In this document: positions 29,024-36,011 of the stretch, one piece after another
How the letters are laid out: each line of letters begins with the position of its first letter
How positions within the stretch are numbered: the first letter of the stretch is position 1
From: a virus
Length of the DNA stretch: 44,469 nt
Direction: 5' to 3' (one strand)
IMG/VR virus record: IMGVR_UViG_3300046167_000571
Coordinates: 1 to 44,469 of that record
The notes under the pieces: generated by a model
What the model was told of the DNA's origin: nothing
Databases searched by the model: none
The model's input: only the letters and a program-made list of their open reading frames with translations
Position numbers and translations under genes: made by a program

Positions 29024-29305
29024 CTAAAAAGGCAAGCTATCATCTGCCTTCGCTGTAGTAGCTGTGGCTTTAGGAGCTGCCTCTTCGGCTTTGGCAGGTG
29101 CTTCCCACGTATCAAGTTCGCAATAGTAGTTTCCTCCCTTTGCTATCTTGATGTCGAGGTTTACCCAACCATTCTTTTGGTGTGTTTGTAGGAATGCAAT
29201 TGCTGCATCTACTTTAATTGACTGTCGTCCTACGACAAATTCGGGGGCGTTCTCTTTTCTCTTGAATGAGAAGCCGTCTGCAAATACTTTTTCTTTTTGT
29301 GACAT
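29024..29305 (-). CDS. SSB-like single-stranded DNA-binding protein
   Basis: This 93-residue protein has a compact beta-rich body (GFSFKRKENAPEFVVGRQSI and GWVNLDIKIAKGGNYYCELD), an Ala/Lys-rich linker and the C-terminus DDSLPF. An acidic tip ending in PF is the hallmark of bacterial SSB interaction tails. Together with the adjacent exonuclease and annealing-protein genes this supports a phage ssDNA-binding role. The body is shorter than classical SSB OB-folds, so it may be a distinct phage family. Confidence 0.65.
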   Translation of the reverse strand: MSQKEKVFADGFSFKRKENAPEFVVGRQSIKVDAAIAFLQTHQKNGWVNLDIKIAKGGNYYCELDTWEAPAKAEEAAPKATATTAKADDSLPF

Positions 29306-29325
29306 AATATTTATTTTAATTTACT

Positions 29326-30054
29326 TTATAGTTCTTCTGTTATATAGTATTCATTTATATCCTCCTTTGGATTCTCGCCAAAGAACTTATGATATACTGA
29401 TACTGCTCTGTTTACTTTCTCTTCGCCTCTTGCTACAAACTCCTCTGATGGATGGTATATACCAAGCTGCTTTGTTGTCTTGTCTACCACATAGAATACT
29501 AATGGCTTACCAAATAGCTTCTGATATATGTAGCATTGACTATCGTAGTTATACTTACGTGCTGACCACTTGAACTGAGTGATATCTCCTGTGGTCTTTA
29601 GGTCAATTAGCTTATCGTTACATACGATGTCAGCCTTACCCTTCCATTGGAGTCCATCAATAGTTGTGATGGCAGGAACCTCATACTCTACACCCTCTTC
29701 TCTCACTCCCTCAAAGAATGATAGGTTACCCATCATTGCATTCACGCAGTCTCGAATCTCTTGTCCCTCTTTCTCAAGCATAATGATACCACCTGCATTG
29801 GCGTTAACCTGCTCCTTGTATGCCTTTGTATTCCTACTTGACACATCAATAAAGTTGGTCTCCTTTGCCTTCTCAGGCTCAAGTATTAGCTGATGAAAGT
29901 ATCTACCCTTGTGATAGTTTACATTATCATTCTGTGGTTTTCTGAAGTTTGTTGGGTCATTCAGTAGTGTGCCTATGTCTGAGTTAGACAGGTACTGCTT
30001 CCCAAACGAGCCGTAATACTGCTCGTCATCTCTAAGCAATTCTAATACGTCCAT
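29326..30054 (-). CDS. RecB-like PD-(D/E)XK exonuclease (DUF3799-type)
   Basis: This 242-residue protein contains YLSNSDIGTLLNDPTNFRKP and HKGRYFHQLILEPEK at the front, then the nuclease core WKGKADIVCNDKLIDLKTTG (D...DLK), then YNYDSQCYIYQKLFGKPLVF with the conserved QxxxY. This is the pattern of phage exonucleases paired with annealing proteins. It sits between the SSB-like and annealing-protein genes, forming a complete recombination cassette. It probably resects double-strand ends. Confidence 0.85.
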   Translation of the reverse strand: MDVLELLRDDEQYYGSFGKQYLSNSDIGTLLNDPTNFRKPQNDNVNYHKGRYFHQLILEPEKAKETNFIDVSSRNTKAYKEQVNANAGGIIMLEKEGQEIRDCVNAMMGNLSFFEGVREEGVEYEVPAITTIDGLQWKGKADIVCNDKLIDLKTTGDITQFKWSARKYNYDSQCYIYQKLFGKPLVFYVVDKTTKQLGIYHPSEEFVARGEEKVNRAVSVYHKFFGENPKEDINEYYITEEL

Positions 30055-30055
30055 A

Positions 30056-30697
30056 CTACTTAGTTATCTTCTTAATCTCAGCAAGTGCATTGTCGCTAAG
30101 TGTGTATGATGCACTTATCTTTTTAACTACTGCATTGTATCCGATAGCCTTATTCTCTTTACAGAAATTTACCAATGCCTCCCACTTTGGTGAGTCGGTA
30201 TCCACTACCTCTGACTTACTTGGTGTAGGTTTGATTGGCTCTTGTGCTATCGTATCTTGTGGCAAGTCATCTCCTGAGTACAAGTAGATACCTAAGCCGA
30301 ACATCGCAAGGTTCTTAACCAAGCATCTCATAATCGTCTTATTGATATCAAATGCCGTGGCAGCAGCAACCTGCTTCTCTCCATATCGTGTAGTGTAGGA
30401 GTACGGAACTTTCTTCATCGCTTGATTCTTGCTATCCATTACAGGTAGCCACATCGTTAGAGTCTCTCCATCTATGGTTACAGATGTGTAGCACATAATA
30501 CCTAAGTCATTGTCCACTAACATCTCGCCTATCTCATAGGTGGCATCGGGGCAGTTACTCTTTGTAAGACTCCACGCATTTGCCCAAGACAGATACGTTA
30601 GGTTACTCTTCTTCTCAACATACTTGTTGACGTTGATGGCAGATAACTTCTCAAAAGTAGTCTGCTTTTTTGTTGTTGTTTTTTTAGTTGTTGTCAT
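30056..30697 (-). CDS. Single-strand annealing protein (DUF1071 / Sak-like)
   Basis: This 213-residue protein starts with a Thr/Lys-rich lead, then INVNKYVEKKSNLTYLSWAN, the opening I recognise from DUF1071 annealing proteins. TLTMWLPVMDSKNQAMKK and an AAATAFDINKTIMRCLVKNL helix follow. The C-terminus is variable. One base separates it from the exonuclease, and the two would act together in single-strand annealing recombination. Confidence 0.82.
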   Translation of the reverse strand: MTTTKKTTTKKQTTFEKLSAINVNKYVEKKSNLTYLSWANAWSLTKSNCPDATYEIGEMLVDNDLGIMCYTSVTIDGETLTMWLPVMDSKNQAMKKVPYSYTTRYGEKQVAAATAFDINKTIMRCLVKNLAMFGLGIYLYSGDDLPQDTIAQEPIKPTPSKSEVVDTDSPKWEALVNFCKENKAIGYNAVVKKISASYTLSDNALAEIKKITK

Positions 30698-31097
30698 TTT
30701 TAATTTTATTTAATTTGTTATTTATTTCTGTGTACTTTTTTAATACCTCATCTCGTCTGTCCTTGAGCATCTGAACAAGTTTTTTACTTCCTCTCCTGCT
30801 CATCGCATCCTTTATCTTATTCTCAATAGAGTCAAGCTTTAGACAATAGTTAGACAAAGCTACAACAAAAACTCCATACCTCCAACCATTATCTAAAAAT
30901 ATTTTTACTTGGTCTTCAGTTAGTTCTGCGTAGTACCCCTCGCTGAATTGTGCGTGCAGTATCTCCACATCTGATGTGATGTTGTCTCTTATAATCTTTA
31001 CTCCGTATAGCGTATTGGATATGTATCCAACACCATTTAATCGGGCTGCGTATCGGTCTTCATTAGACTGATTGAATACTTCTTCCAAGCTATACAT
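30684..31097 (-). CDS. Conserved hypothetical protein
   Basis: This 137-residue protein has a mixed front half (GVGYISNTLYGVKIIRDNIT) and a helical, Lys-rich back half (DRRDEVLKKYTEINNKLNKI). It overlaps the annealing-protein gene by 14 bases and follows the DnaA-like gene by two bases. No domain recognised; its location suggests a recombination or replication accessory. Confidence 0.5.
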   Translation of the reverse strand: MYSLEEVFNQSNEDRYAARLNGVGYISNTLYGVKIIRDNITSDVEILHAQFSEGYYAELTEDQVKIFLDNGWRYGVFVVALSNYCLKLDSIENKIKDAMSRRGSKKLVQMLKDRRDEVLKKYTEINNKLNKIKNDNN

Positions 31098-31099
31098 AT

Positions 31100-31387
31100 C
31101 TACTTTAATCTATCTACAATGGTCTTCCAATCTCTATCAGACTCTACCTTCTTGGTAACCTTTTTAACTCCGTATATTATAGGGGAGTGGTCTATCTCAT
31201 ACCCATTGTCATCCATATACTCTTGTATCTGTATCAATTTCATATCTCTATGCTTGCATAGGTAATACAATAGGTGTCTTGCATCTGCGATTGTGTTCGC
31301 CTTATTCTTTTTGAATAGTTGTGATGGCTCTATGTTAAATACCTTACAGGTCTTCTCTACATACTGATTGAATATTTCTCTTTTCAT
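31100..31387 (-). CDS. Second DnaA domain IV-like protein
   Basis: I place the start at ATG 31387, because this makes a four-base ATGA overlap with the upstream stop; a longer frame starting at 31525 would run through the neighbour gene. The 95 residues contain YVEKTCKVFNIEPSQLFKKN followed by ADARHLLYYLC and IDHSPIIYGVKKVTKK, matching the helix order of DnaA domain IV. The usual DHTTV is varied to DHSPI. It probably binds DNA; a role at the origin or as a regulator is inference. Confidence 0.7.
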   Translation of the reverse strand: MKREIFNQYVEKTCKVFNIEPSQLFKKNKANTIADARHLLYYLCKHRDMKLIQIQEYMDDNGYEIDHSPIIYGVKKVTKKVESDRDWKTIVDRLK

Positions 31388-31608
31388 TTTCTTTTCTTCT
31401 CGTAGTCCTTTACTATAGTGCTGATAGATGATAGGATGGTGTTCAATGCCTTGTCCTTGTCGAACGTGAATGATACCACCTCTGTCTCTTCGTAGCTTAG
31501 TCTCTCTCTGTTGTTGCGTCTCCACTCCTCGTATCTGTAGTCATCATCTGTGTACTGATACATCATCTCTTCTTGCATTTGATTAAATAATTCTTTTGAT
31601 TTTCCCAT
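31384..31608 (-). CDS. Small acidic helical protein, unknown
   Basis: This 74-residue protein is rich in Glu/Asp/Arg/Tyr at the front (MMYQYTDDDYRYEEWRRNNR) with a helical end. It is coupled by ATGA to the DnaA-like gene downstream and is four bases from the DUF1599 gene. No family recognised. Confidence 0.5.
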   Translation of the reverse strand: MGKSKELFNQMQEEMMYQYTDDDYRYEEWRRNNRERLSYEETEVVSFTFDKDKALNTILSSISTIVKDYEKKRK

Positions 31609-31612
31609 AATT

Positions 31613-31894
31613 TTATTTCTTTGATTTTAATTTTAATTTTTCTAACTGAACTCTGTATAGCATTAGGTATCCTATCAAGTCGAGAACCGTGTCCTCCGTC
31701 TTGTCGTTTAATCCAACCGTCTTTATTCTACTTAGCTTGTCATCTATCCGTGAGAGGATTGCCTCTATCGGAGATAGCTTTGAGAATATTTGTGGTGGCT
31801 GATTAGCCGTGTCGCCATACGCCTTGTTCTTTTCGATTAGTAGCATCACTACCTCTCGTCCTACTTCTTTGATTAATTCTTCTGTTGATTTCAT
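31613..31894 (-). CDS. DUF1599 / nucleotide-modification-associated domain protein
   Basis: This 93-residue protein contains EKNKAYGDTANQPPQIFSKL, then SRIDDKLSRIKT and DTVLDLIGYLMLYRVQLEK. The K-x-x-Y-G-D and E-D-(x)-LDLIGY pattern is that of DUF1599, a MazG-like all-alpha family linked with modified nucleotides in phages. The family-level call is good. Whether this phage has modified bases is not shown by the sequence; no hydroxymethylase or glycosyltransferase is in view. Confidence 0.78.
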   Translation of the reverse strand: MKSTEELIKEVGREVVMLLIEKNKAYGDTANQPPQIFSKLSPIEAILSRIDDKLSRIKTVGLNDKTEDTVLDLIGYLMLYRVQLEKLKLKSKK

Positions 31895-32199
31895 TATTTT
31901 TTCATTTCTATTGCTGTCTTGTATGCTGCCTCAAAGCTATCGTACTCTTGAATAAGAAACTTTTCGGGTACGATTAGTCTTTTGTGTGACTTGATTAGTT
32001 CTTCTATCTCTATGTAGCTTTTAGTTACAAACAAAAAGTAGTCTGCATCGTGGGCTATAAATAAATAAACCTTGTCACTTGATGGGTCATCACCAAAACA
32101 TAATCTGTCAACCTCTTCGGCTAACTCTTTTCGTTGGATGTCTATCTTCTTAACATCCTCTCCTTTTTTTGCGTAGTGCAATACTATTTTATTTTCCAT
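31894..32199 (-). CDS. Hypothetical protein, first gene of a sub-operon
   Basis: This 101-residue protein (MENKIVLHYAKKGEDVKKID, with KVYLFIAHDADYFLFVTKSY) is alpha/beta-like, with no known motif. It follows a promoter box at 32205-32212 that ends five bases before its ATG, so the message may be leaderless. Its stop shares one base with the next start. Confidence 0.5.
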   Translation of the reverse strand: MENKIVLHYAKKGEDVKKIDIQRKELAEEVDRLCFGDDPSSDKVYLFIAHDADYFLFVTKSYIEIEELIKSHKRLIVPEKFLIQEYDSFEAAYKTAIEMKK

Positions 32200-32204
32200 T
32201 GGTA

Positions 32205-32212
32205 CAAATTTA
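32205..32212 (-). promoter_or_regulatory. Bacteroidota -7 box (TAAATTTG) five bases before ATG
   Basis: On the minus strand TAAATTTG is followed by TACCA and the ATG at 32199. It lies in a 57-base intergenic gap rather than in coding sequence, which supports a real internal promoter for the DUF1599/DnaA-like/recombination genes. Confidence 0.58.
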
Positions 32213-32256
32213 GTTTAAACATTCTACAATTCCTAATTTATTTTCTTGTGTATAAA

Positions 32257-32685
32257 CTATATACGTTTAATCAAATCATAAACTGATTTCCAATCCTCAT
32301 CCGTTGCTATTGTCTTGGTTTTATATAATTGTCTTAAAGAATTTAAAGCGTCATTCACTCTTGATTTCTTTGTGCTTCTCGATATCTTTATATCTTTAGG
32401 TATCCTATCTGTTAGTCCCCATATATAACAATTATTATTGCTAACAATATCTTTCTTCTCTCCCACCTCTATGATTACCCCATATTTTTTTAATTCTGAT
32501 AGCCTTGCGTTAAAAGAAGAAGGATTTGTGTGTGGATAGTGAGCCTTTGATTTCCTAACTATTTCGTTTGCAGTCATATCTCCGTATCTAAATAGAATTT
32601 CGTAAACCTCCATTCTTCTTTTAGATAACAACCCGTTTTCTTTTATTGCATTGTAGCAATCAATTGATGTCTGTCTTCTATTCAT
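32257..32685 (-). CDS. Winged-helix DNA-binding protein
   Basis: This 142-residue protein has RRMEVYEILFRYGDMTANEI as helices 1 and 2, NPSSFNARLSELKKYGVIIE as the recognition helix and wing, and a strand IWGLTD, giving a classic winged helix-turn-helix. The C-terminal half is basic. It is probably a transcriptional or replication regulator. It overlaps the upstream gene by eight bases and ends just before the promoter at 32205-32212. Confidence 0.7.
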   Translation of the reverse strand: MNRRQTSIDCYNAIKENGLLSKRRMEVYEILFRYGDMTANEIVRKSKAHYPHTNPSSFNARLSELKKYGVIIEVGEKKDIVSNNNCYIWGLTDRIPKDIKISRSTKKSRVNDALNSLRQLYKTKTIATDEDWKSVYDLIKRI

Positions 32686-33055
32686 ATGCTTTCTTGTGTA
32701 TATATCTCTCGATGGTCTCTAAGTTCTTTGAACGCTTGCCAAATCCCTTGCCCGATGGTCGGTATAGATAGTAGCCATTGCTAAGTATCTCAATGTAATA
32801 CTTGTCTTGGTATATGATGACATCAACTGCCTTGTCGTGTAGCTTTGATACATCGTAGAATGATGTGTCATCTATTGGCTCTATGTGTGAGCCAAACACA
32901 AACTTAGCGAAGCTATTGTCTGCCATCGCTACTTGCAATGTATCTACTAACTGCTTGTCAGCCATCTGCTGAAGAGTCCGTATCTCCTCAGCACTTCCAC
33001 CTTTCATCTTTAGGTCAAGTATCTTTTTCCATAGGGCATCCATCTTACTTTTCAT
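32678..33055 (-). CDS. Hypothetical protein
   Basis: This 125-residue protein has a helical Lys/Met-rich front (KKILDLKMKGGSAEEIRTLQ) and a beta-rich back (VIIYQDKYYIEILSNGYYLY). It may act as a small adaptor; no family recognised. It overlaps the winged-helix gene. Confidence 0.5.
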   Translation of the reverse strand: MKSKMDALWKKILDLKMKGGSAEEIRTLQQMADKQLVDTLQVAMADNSFAKFVFGSHIEPIDDTSFYDVSKLHDKAVDVIIYQDKYYIEILSNGYYLYRPSGKGFGKRSKNLETIERYIHKKAYE

Positions 33056-33076
33056 ACTTCAATAATAATACTTTTT

Positions 33077-33382
33077 TTATACATTTGCAATAATTGATGA
33101 GTGCTTTATATCATTTATCTTGGCATACCAATACCCATCCTTGAGTATCTTGTCTGCATTATGAAACCATTCATCCTGCTTGTGGAATCCCAATCCGATA
33201 CAAATCCTTGAGTACTTTAATGCTTGTGTTACATCTGCTATGCTCTCAAGTAGATGGTCTGTTCCCTCATCCGTTAACTCATACAATTCAAATGCTTGCC
33301 ATAGTTCTTTGATGGCTGATTTTGTTTTCAACTTTGCGGTTATATCAAACCACATAAAGTTATCTCTTGTCTTAACTATCAT
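33077..33382 (-). CDS. Hypothetical protein
   Basis: This 101-residue, mostly helical protein has many Trp/Phe (FMWFDITAKLKTKSAIKELW). Its start overlaps the stop of the 21-residue-repeat gene as ATGA, making it the last member of a chain of four such overlaps. No known domain. Confidence 0.5.
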   Translation of the reverse strand: MIVKTRDNFMWFDITAKLKTKSAIKELWQAFELYELTDEGTDHLLESIADVTQALKYSRICIGLGFHKQDEWFHNADKILKDGYWYAKINDIKHSSIIANV

Positions 33383-34002
33383 AATTTTATTTTAAATTCT
33401 TTTCCTAACATTTCTTTTAATTCTTCTATTGTATATTCGGGAATATCGAAACCTCGCATCACACCATCGCTATTTTTATATGTTAGCTCCTTCCCTTTCT
33501 CATCATAGGTACGCTCATCCGAATAGCCCTTGCTGCTATTATATGTTAAGACATTCCCCATCTCATCGTAGGTACGCTCTCGCCAATAGCCCTTGCTATT
33601 TTTATATGTTAGCTCATTACCATTATCATCGAAGGTACGCTCTCGCCAATAGCCCTTGCTATTTTTATATGTTAGCTCATTACCATTATCATCGTAGGTA
33701 CTCTCTTCCCAATAGTCATTGCTATCTTTATATGTTAGCTCATTCCCCATCTCATCGAAGGTACGCTCTCGCCAATAGCCATTGCTATTTTTATATGTTA
33801 GCTCATTACCATTATCATCGTAGGTACTCTCTTCCGAATAGCCCTTGCTATCTTTATATGTTAGCTCATTCCCTCTCTCATCGTAGGTACGCTCTCGCCA
33901 ATAGCCATTGCTATCATTGCTATATTTGTTGTACTTATAAGCTATATCCCCATCCTTGTGAAATAACTCTAAATCGTCTGTTGTTCCTAATATATTTTTC
34001 AT
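33379..34002 (-). CDS. Protein with about seven 21-residue YD/Rhs-like repeats
   Basis: The start is ATG 34002, fixed by an ATGA overlap with the lysozyme stop; this gives 207 residues. After a short head (KNILGTTDDLELFHKDGDIA) come about seven tandem repeats of 21 residues, consensus nSkGYWRERTYDEnGNELTYK, where YDENGN is the recognisable YD/Rhs-type turn. A C-terminal cap (FDIPEYTIEELKEMLGKEFK) follows. The 63-bp DNA repeats remain well conserved, suggesting recent expansion. Similar beta-repeat proteins occur in other phages with unknown function. Confidence 0.72.
   Translation of the reverse strand: MKNILGTTDDLELFHKDGDIAYKYNKYSNDSNGYWRERTYDERGNELTYKDSKGYSEESTYDDNGNELTYKNSNGYWRERTFDEMGNELTYKDSNDYWEESTYDDNGNELTYKNSKGYWRERTFDDNGNELTYKNSKGYWRERTYDEMGNVLTYNSSKGYSDERTYDEKGKELTYKNSDGVMRGFDIPEYTIEELKEMLGKEFKIKL
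33463..33920. repeat. 63-bp tandem coding repeats
   Basis: About seven tandem units inside the YD-repeat gene, each containing a recurring TTATATGTTAGCTC core on the plus strand. They encode the 21-residue repeats and are not spacer-type repeats. Confidence 0.85.
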
Positions 34003-34487
34003 AATTTTTCTTTTACTTTTTTCCAATATTTTTTTGTTGACCTTTTCTTGTGTCCTCTGTGTCCACCATTCCATTTACGTGCTACAATCTCGTAGAACTC
34101 TAACCTCGTTAACCCATCGCAGCACTCAACTTCCTCTGCCATTATCTCAAACATCTCTAACGACCTTACTCTGCTCCACCTATCGTTCAAGGTGTATCGC
34201 ATCTGTATGTTGTTTAGCTTGAGGATTCTGTTAACCTCACGCACCATTATAGGGCGTATCTGTAGGCATCCTACGGCATCTTCCTTACGGCAGTATGCAT
34301 TGTCATTGCCTCTGCTCTCTACTTGGATGACTGCTGCTACAAAGCTATCCCATACCACTACCTCTGCTACCTCTTCTATTGGCTCAGTCTGTATTGATGT
34401 TGGCTCCAATGATTTCAAATCATTCCCAATGGATGATAAGAGTAGTGTGCCAAATGTTGCCATTACTATTGTTGTTACTTGTTTCAT
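33999..34487 (-). CDS. Lysozyme-like / lytic transglycosylase (endolysin candidate)
   Basis: This 162-residue protein has an N-terminal hydrophobic segment (TTIVMATFGTLLLSSIG) that may be a signal-arrest or signal peptide. The catalytic region AAVIQVESRGNDNAY has a Glu in the position of lysozyme-fold transglycosylases (E-S-R), followed by GCLQIRPIMVREVNRIL (G-x-L-Q-I) and ARKWNGGHRG. It overlaps the upstream membrane-protein gene and downstream repeat gene by ATGA. It would cut peptidoglycan during lysis. Confidence 0.8.
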   Translation of the reverse strand: MKQVTTIVMATFGTLLLSSIGNDLKSLEPTSIQTEPIEEVAEVVVWDSFVAAVIQVESRGNDNAYCRKEDAVGCLQIRPIMVREVNRILKLNNIQMRYTLNDRWSRVRSLEMFEIMAEEVECCDGLTRLEFYEIVARKWNGGHRGHKKRSTKKYWKKVKEKL

Positions 34488-34669
34488 ATGCTATTTGCGA
34501 TAAAGATTGTGAATGATACACCTATCATAAATGACATCGTCATTACGTATGGTGTAGTTATAGTTAATGTACCGAATCCTATCGGCAAGAGTAGAGATAG
34601 TGCCAATACGTATGTAATCATACCGAACGCTACCCTATTCTGCTTTCTTATTTTCTTATGTCCTCTCAT
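34484..34669 (-). CDS. Small two-TM membrane protein, holin candidate
   Basis: This 61-residue protein has a basic N-terminus (MRGHKKIRKQNR) and two hydrophobic segments (about 14-34 and 40-59), directly upstream of the lysozyme and overlapping it by ATGA. Size, topology and position fit a holin. No sequence family is assigned. Confidence 0.6.
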   Translation of the reverse strand: MRGHKKIRKQNRVAFGMITYVLALSLLLPIGFGTLTITTPYVMTMSFMIGVSFTIFIANSI

Positions 34670-34953
34670 CGTGCTGCTTGTACCTTTCTTACCTTAGCCT
34701 GTTCAAGACTTTTCTTTAACTCTCTAATCTCACTACTGCTATACCTCGCAGCCTTACCTTTCTCTTTGTACTCAGTAATCTGTGGTCTTAGCTTAATGTT
34801 GAACGTACTTCTGCTGCATCCAAGGTACTCATAGCACCTCTTGATACTCCATCGTTCATCTAAACTCTCTGTCTCTGCCTCAGCAAGAAACTTGATAAGG
34901 AGATTCTTTAACTCCTCTACATCTTTTTCAATTTTATTTAATTTATTTTCCAT
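34666..34953 (-). CDS. Coiled-coil helix-turn-helix protein
   Basis: The start is placed at ATG 34953 behind an A/T leader; a longer frame from 34992 would overlap the neighbour. The 95 residues begin with a coiled coil (NKLNKIEKDVEELKNLLIKF) and continue into WSIKRCYEYLGCSRSTFNIK, a plausible MerR/excisionase-type helix-turn-helix. The end is basic. It overlaps the holin candidate by ATGA, so it may regulate the lysis block. Confidence 0.6.
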   Translation of the reverse strand: MENKLNKIEKDVEELKNLLIKFLAEAETESLDERWSIKRCYEYLGCSRSTFNIKLRPQITEYKEKGKAARYSSSEIRELKKSLEQAKVRKVQAAR

Positions 34954-34963
34954 AATTTTATTT

Positions 34964-35197
34964 TTAATCTGTTCCACAGAACTCCCAATCATCTACGTTA
35001 TCTCTAATGAAATCCTCAATATCTTTTAGTGCAATACCTTTCTCATCATAGGATAGGTCTATTGGGAAATCAATGCCATTGATAAATAATATTGTGTCAA
35101 TATTCTCCACCCAATAATCATCCTCAATCTCACGCACATCAAAGGTATGCTCTATCTGTACGCTATCTAATCTGCCGTCTGTTAATGTATACATCAT
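34964..35197 (-). CDS. Small acidic protein, unknown
   Basis: This 77-residue acidic protein (DVREIEDDYWVENIDTILFI) overlaps the next upstream gene by ATGA at 35194-35197. No known domain; its strand-rich front half might bind protein or nucleic acid. Confidence 0.5.
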   Translation of the reverse strand: MMYTLTDGRLDSVQIEHTFDVREIEDDYWVENIDTILFINGIDFPIDLSYDEKGIALKDIEDFIRDNVDDWEFCGTD

Positions 35198-35358
35198 CTC
35201 TTTACTGTTGCCTTTAATTTGTCCCTACTTATCCAAGCATATCTTGGTTTATTCTCTTGGTATACTCTGTCCTCTGCCTCCCACTTGGAGTGTGCAGATA
35301 CAACCTCAATAAACTTGGTCGCATACCTTACGTTGTACATTCTTTTAGTTTCTCTCAT
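35194..35358 (-). CDS. Small basic protein, unknown
   Basis: I prefer ATG 35358 (MRETKRMYNVRYATKFIEVV, 54 residues), which overlaps the upstream gene by 14 bases; ATG 35385 would overlap by 41. Basic and beta/alpha mixed, with a WEAEDRVYQENKP segment. No family recognised. Confidence 0.48.
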   Translation of the reverse strand: MRETKRMYNVRYATKFIEVVSAHSKWEAEDRVYQENKPRYAWISRDKLKATVKR

Positions 35359-35566
35359 TGTATCCCCTTTCATTCCCAATGTCATAAATCCTCTCTTGGA
35401 TTCTTTCTGTTATCCAATCGCTCGTTAACACCTCATCGAGTATGTCTTGTGCATCGTCATCGGATACATCCTTAAACTTGTCTTGAACATCGTCAATGTG
35501 CCATAGGTTACCTACATAATAACCTGCGTCCATAAGTACTTTTCTTGATTTAATTTTACTTTTCAT
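35345..35566 (-). CDS. Conserved small phage protein
   Basis: This 73-residue protein contains GNLWHIDDVQDKFKDVSDDD and AQDILDEVLTSDWITERIQE, resembling a widespread small phage protein of unknown role that combines a W-H-x-D-D-V front with a helical end. It lies behind the stem-loop leader at 35577-35613. Confidence 0.55.
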   Translation of the reverse strand: MKSKIKSRKVLMDAGYYVGNLWHIDDVQDKFKDVSDDDAQDILDEVLTSDWITERIQERIYDIGNERGYNERN

Positions 35567-35576
35567 AATATCTTTT

Positions 35577-35613
35577 TACCACCTCAACCTCGATACCAAA
35601 AGAGGTAACGAGG
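35577..35613 (-). promoter_or_regulatory. Stem-loop leader H0 before the 35566 gene
   Basis: Read on the minus strand: stem CCTCGTTACC with GGTATCGAGG (one mismatch), then TTGAGGTGGTA, an A-rich tract and the ATG at 35566. It belongs to the leader family described under findings. Confidence 0.62.
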
Positions 35614-35626
35614 CAAGATGGATGAT

Positions 35627-35686
35627 AAAAAATTCTACCACCTCATCCCCCCTTGAACTGAATCAAGGTGGGGCTTCGATGGGGTG
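35627..35686 (-). terminator. Long hairpin plus T-run; possible terminator or extra leader element
   Basis: On the minus strand CACCCCATC pairs with GATGAGGTG, enclosing a second pairing of CCTTG with CAAGG, then GGTGGTAGAA and six T. It can act as an intrinsic terminator for the 103-aa gene, yet it also carries the GAGGTGGTA flank of the leader family. Which function applies is unclear. Confidence 0.5.
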
Positions 35687-35697
35687 TAAGGTCTATG

Positions 35698-36009
35698 TTA
35701 AAGCATATCTGATGGTACTTTATATCCTCCCTTTCGGATTAGCTTTGCTGCCTCTATTGGTAGTTCAAATACACCATCGTAGTCTACCAATTCTTTACCT
35801 TCAAACCATAGTCCTATATGCTCTGTTCTTTCTAATTCTTCAACATCCCATTCAATCATTGATGGTACATTATCATCGTCTGTAAACAATTCCATTGTTG
35901 AGATGCTCTCTCCCAATCTTTCAACCATCGGAGACATAGATGTCTCAAGTCCCAATACGCTGCTGAATGTCAGCATTAAATTTCCTTTTTTTGTTATTGT
36001 GTATGTCAT
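35698..36009 (-). CDS. Hypothetical protein
   Basis: This 103-residue acidic protein (DDDNVPSMIEWDVEELERTE) has a strand-rich start and a helical end. Its ATG is preceded by ATAGGTAGAT, resembling the AGGTAG flank of the nearby leader elements but without a stem. No known family. Confidence 0.5.
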   Translation of the reverse strand: MTYTITKKGNLMLTFSSVLGLETSMSPMVERLGESISTMELFTDDDNVPSMIEWDVEELERTEHIGLWFEGKELVDYDGVFELPIEAAKLIRKGGYKVPSDML

Positions 36010-36011
36010 AT

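Noticed and set aside
29579-29893. 104-aa plus-strand ORF opposite the exonuclease gene
   Set aside because: Antisense shadow; the minus-strand frame has clear nuclease motifs.
31388-31525. N-terminal extension of the second DnaA-like gene
   Set aside because: It lies inside the 74-aa gene; ATG 31387 gives a clean ATGA overlap.
33463-33920. CRISPR-like regular repeats
   Set aside because: The units are contiguous 63-bp coding repeats with no variable spacers.
33429-34004. Long plus-strand ORF opposite the repeat gene
   Set aside because: It is the antisense reading of the 63-bp repeats, with a biased His/Tyr/Ser composition; the minus-strand frame has ATGA-coupled neighbours and sensible repeats.
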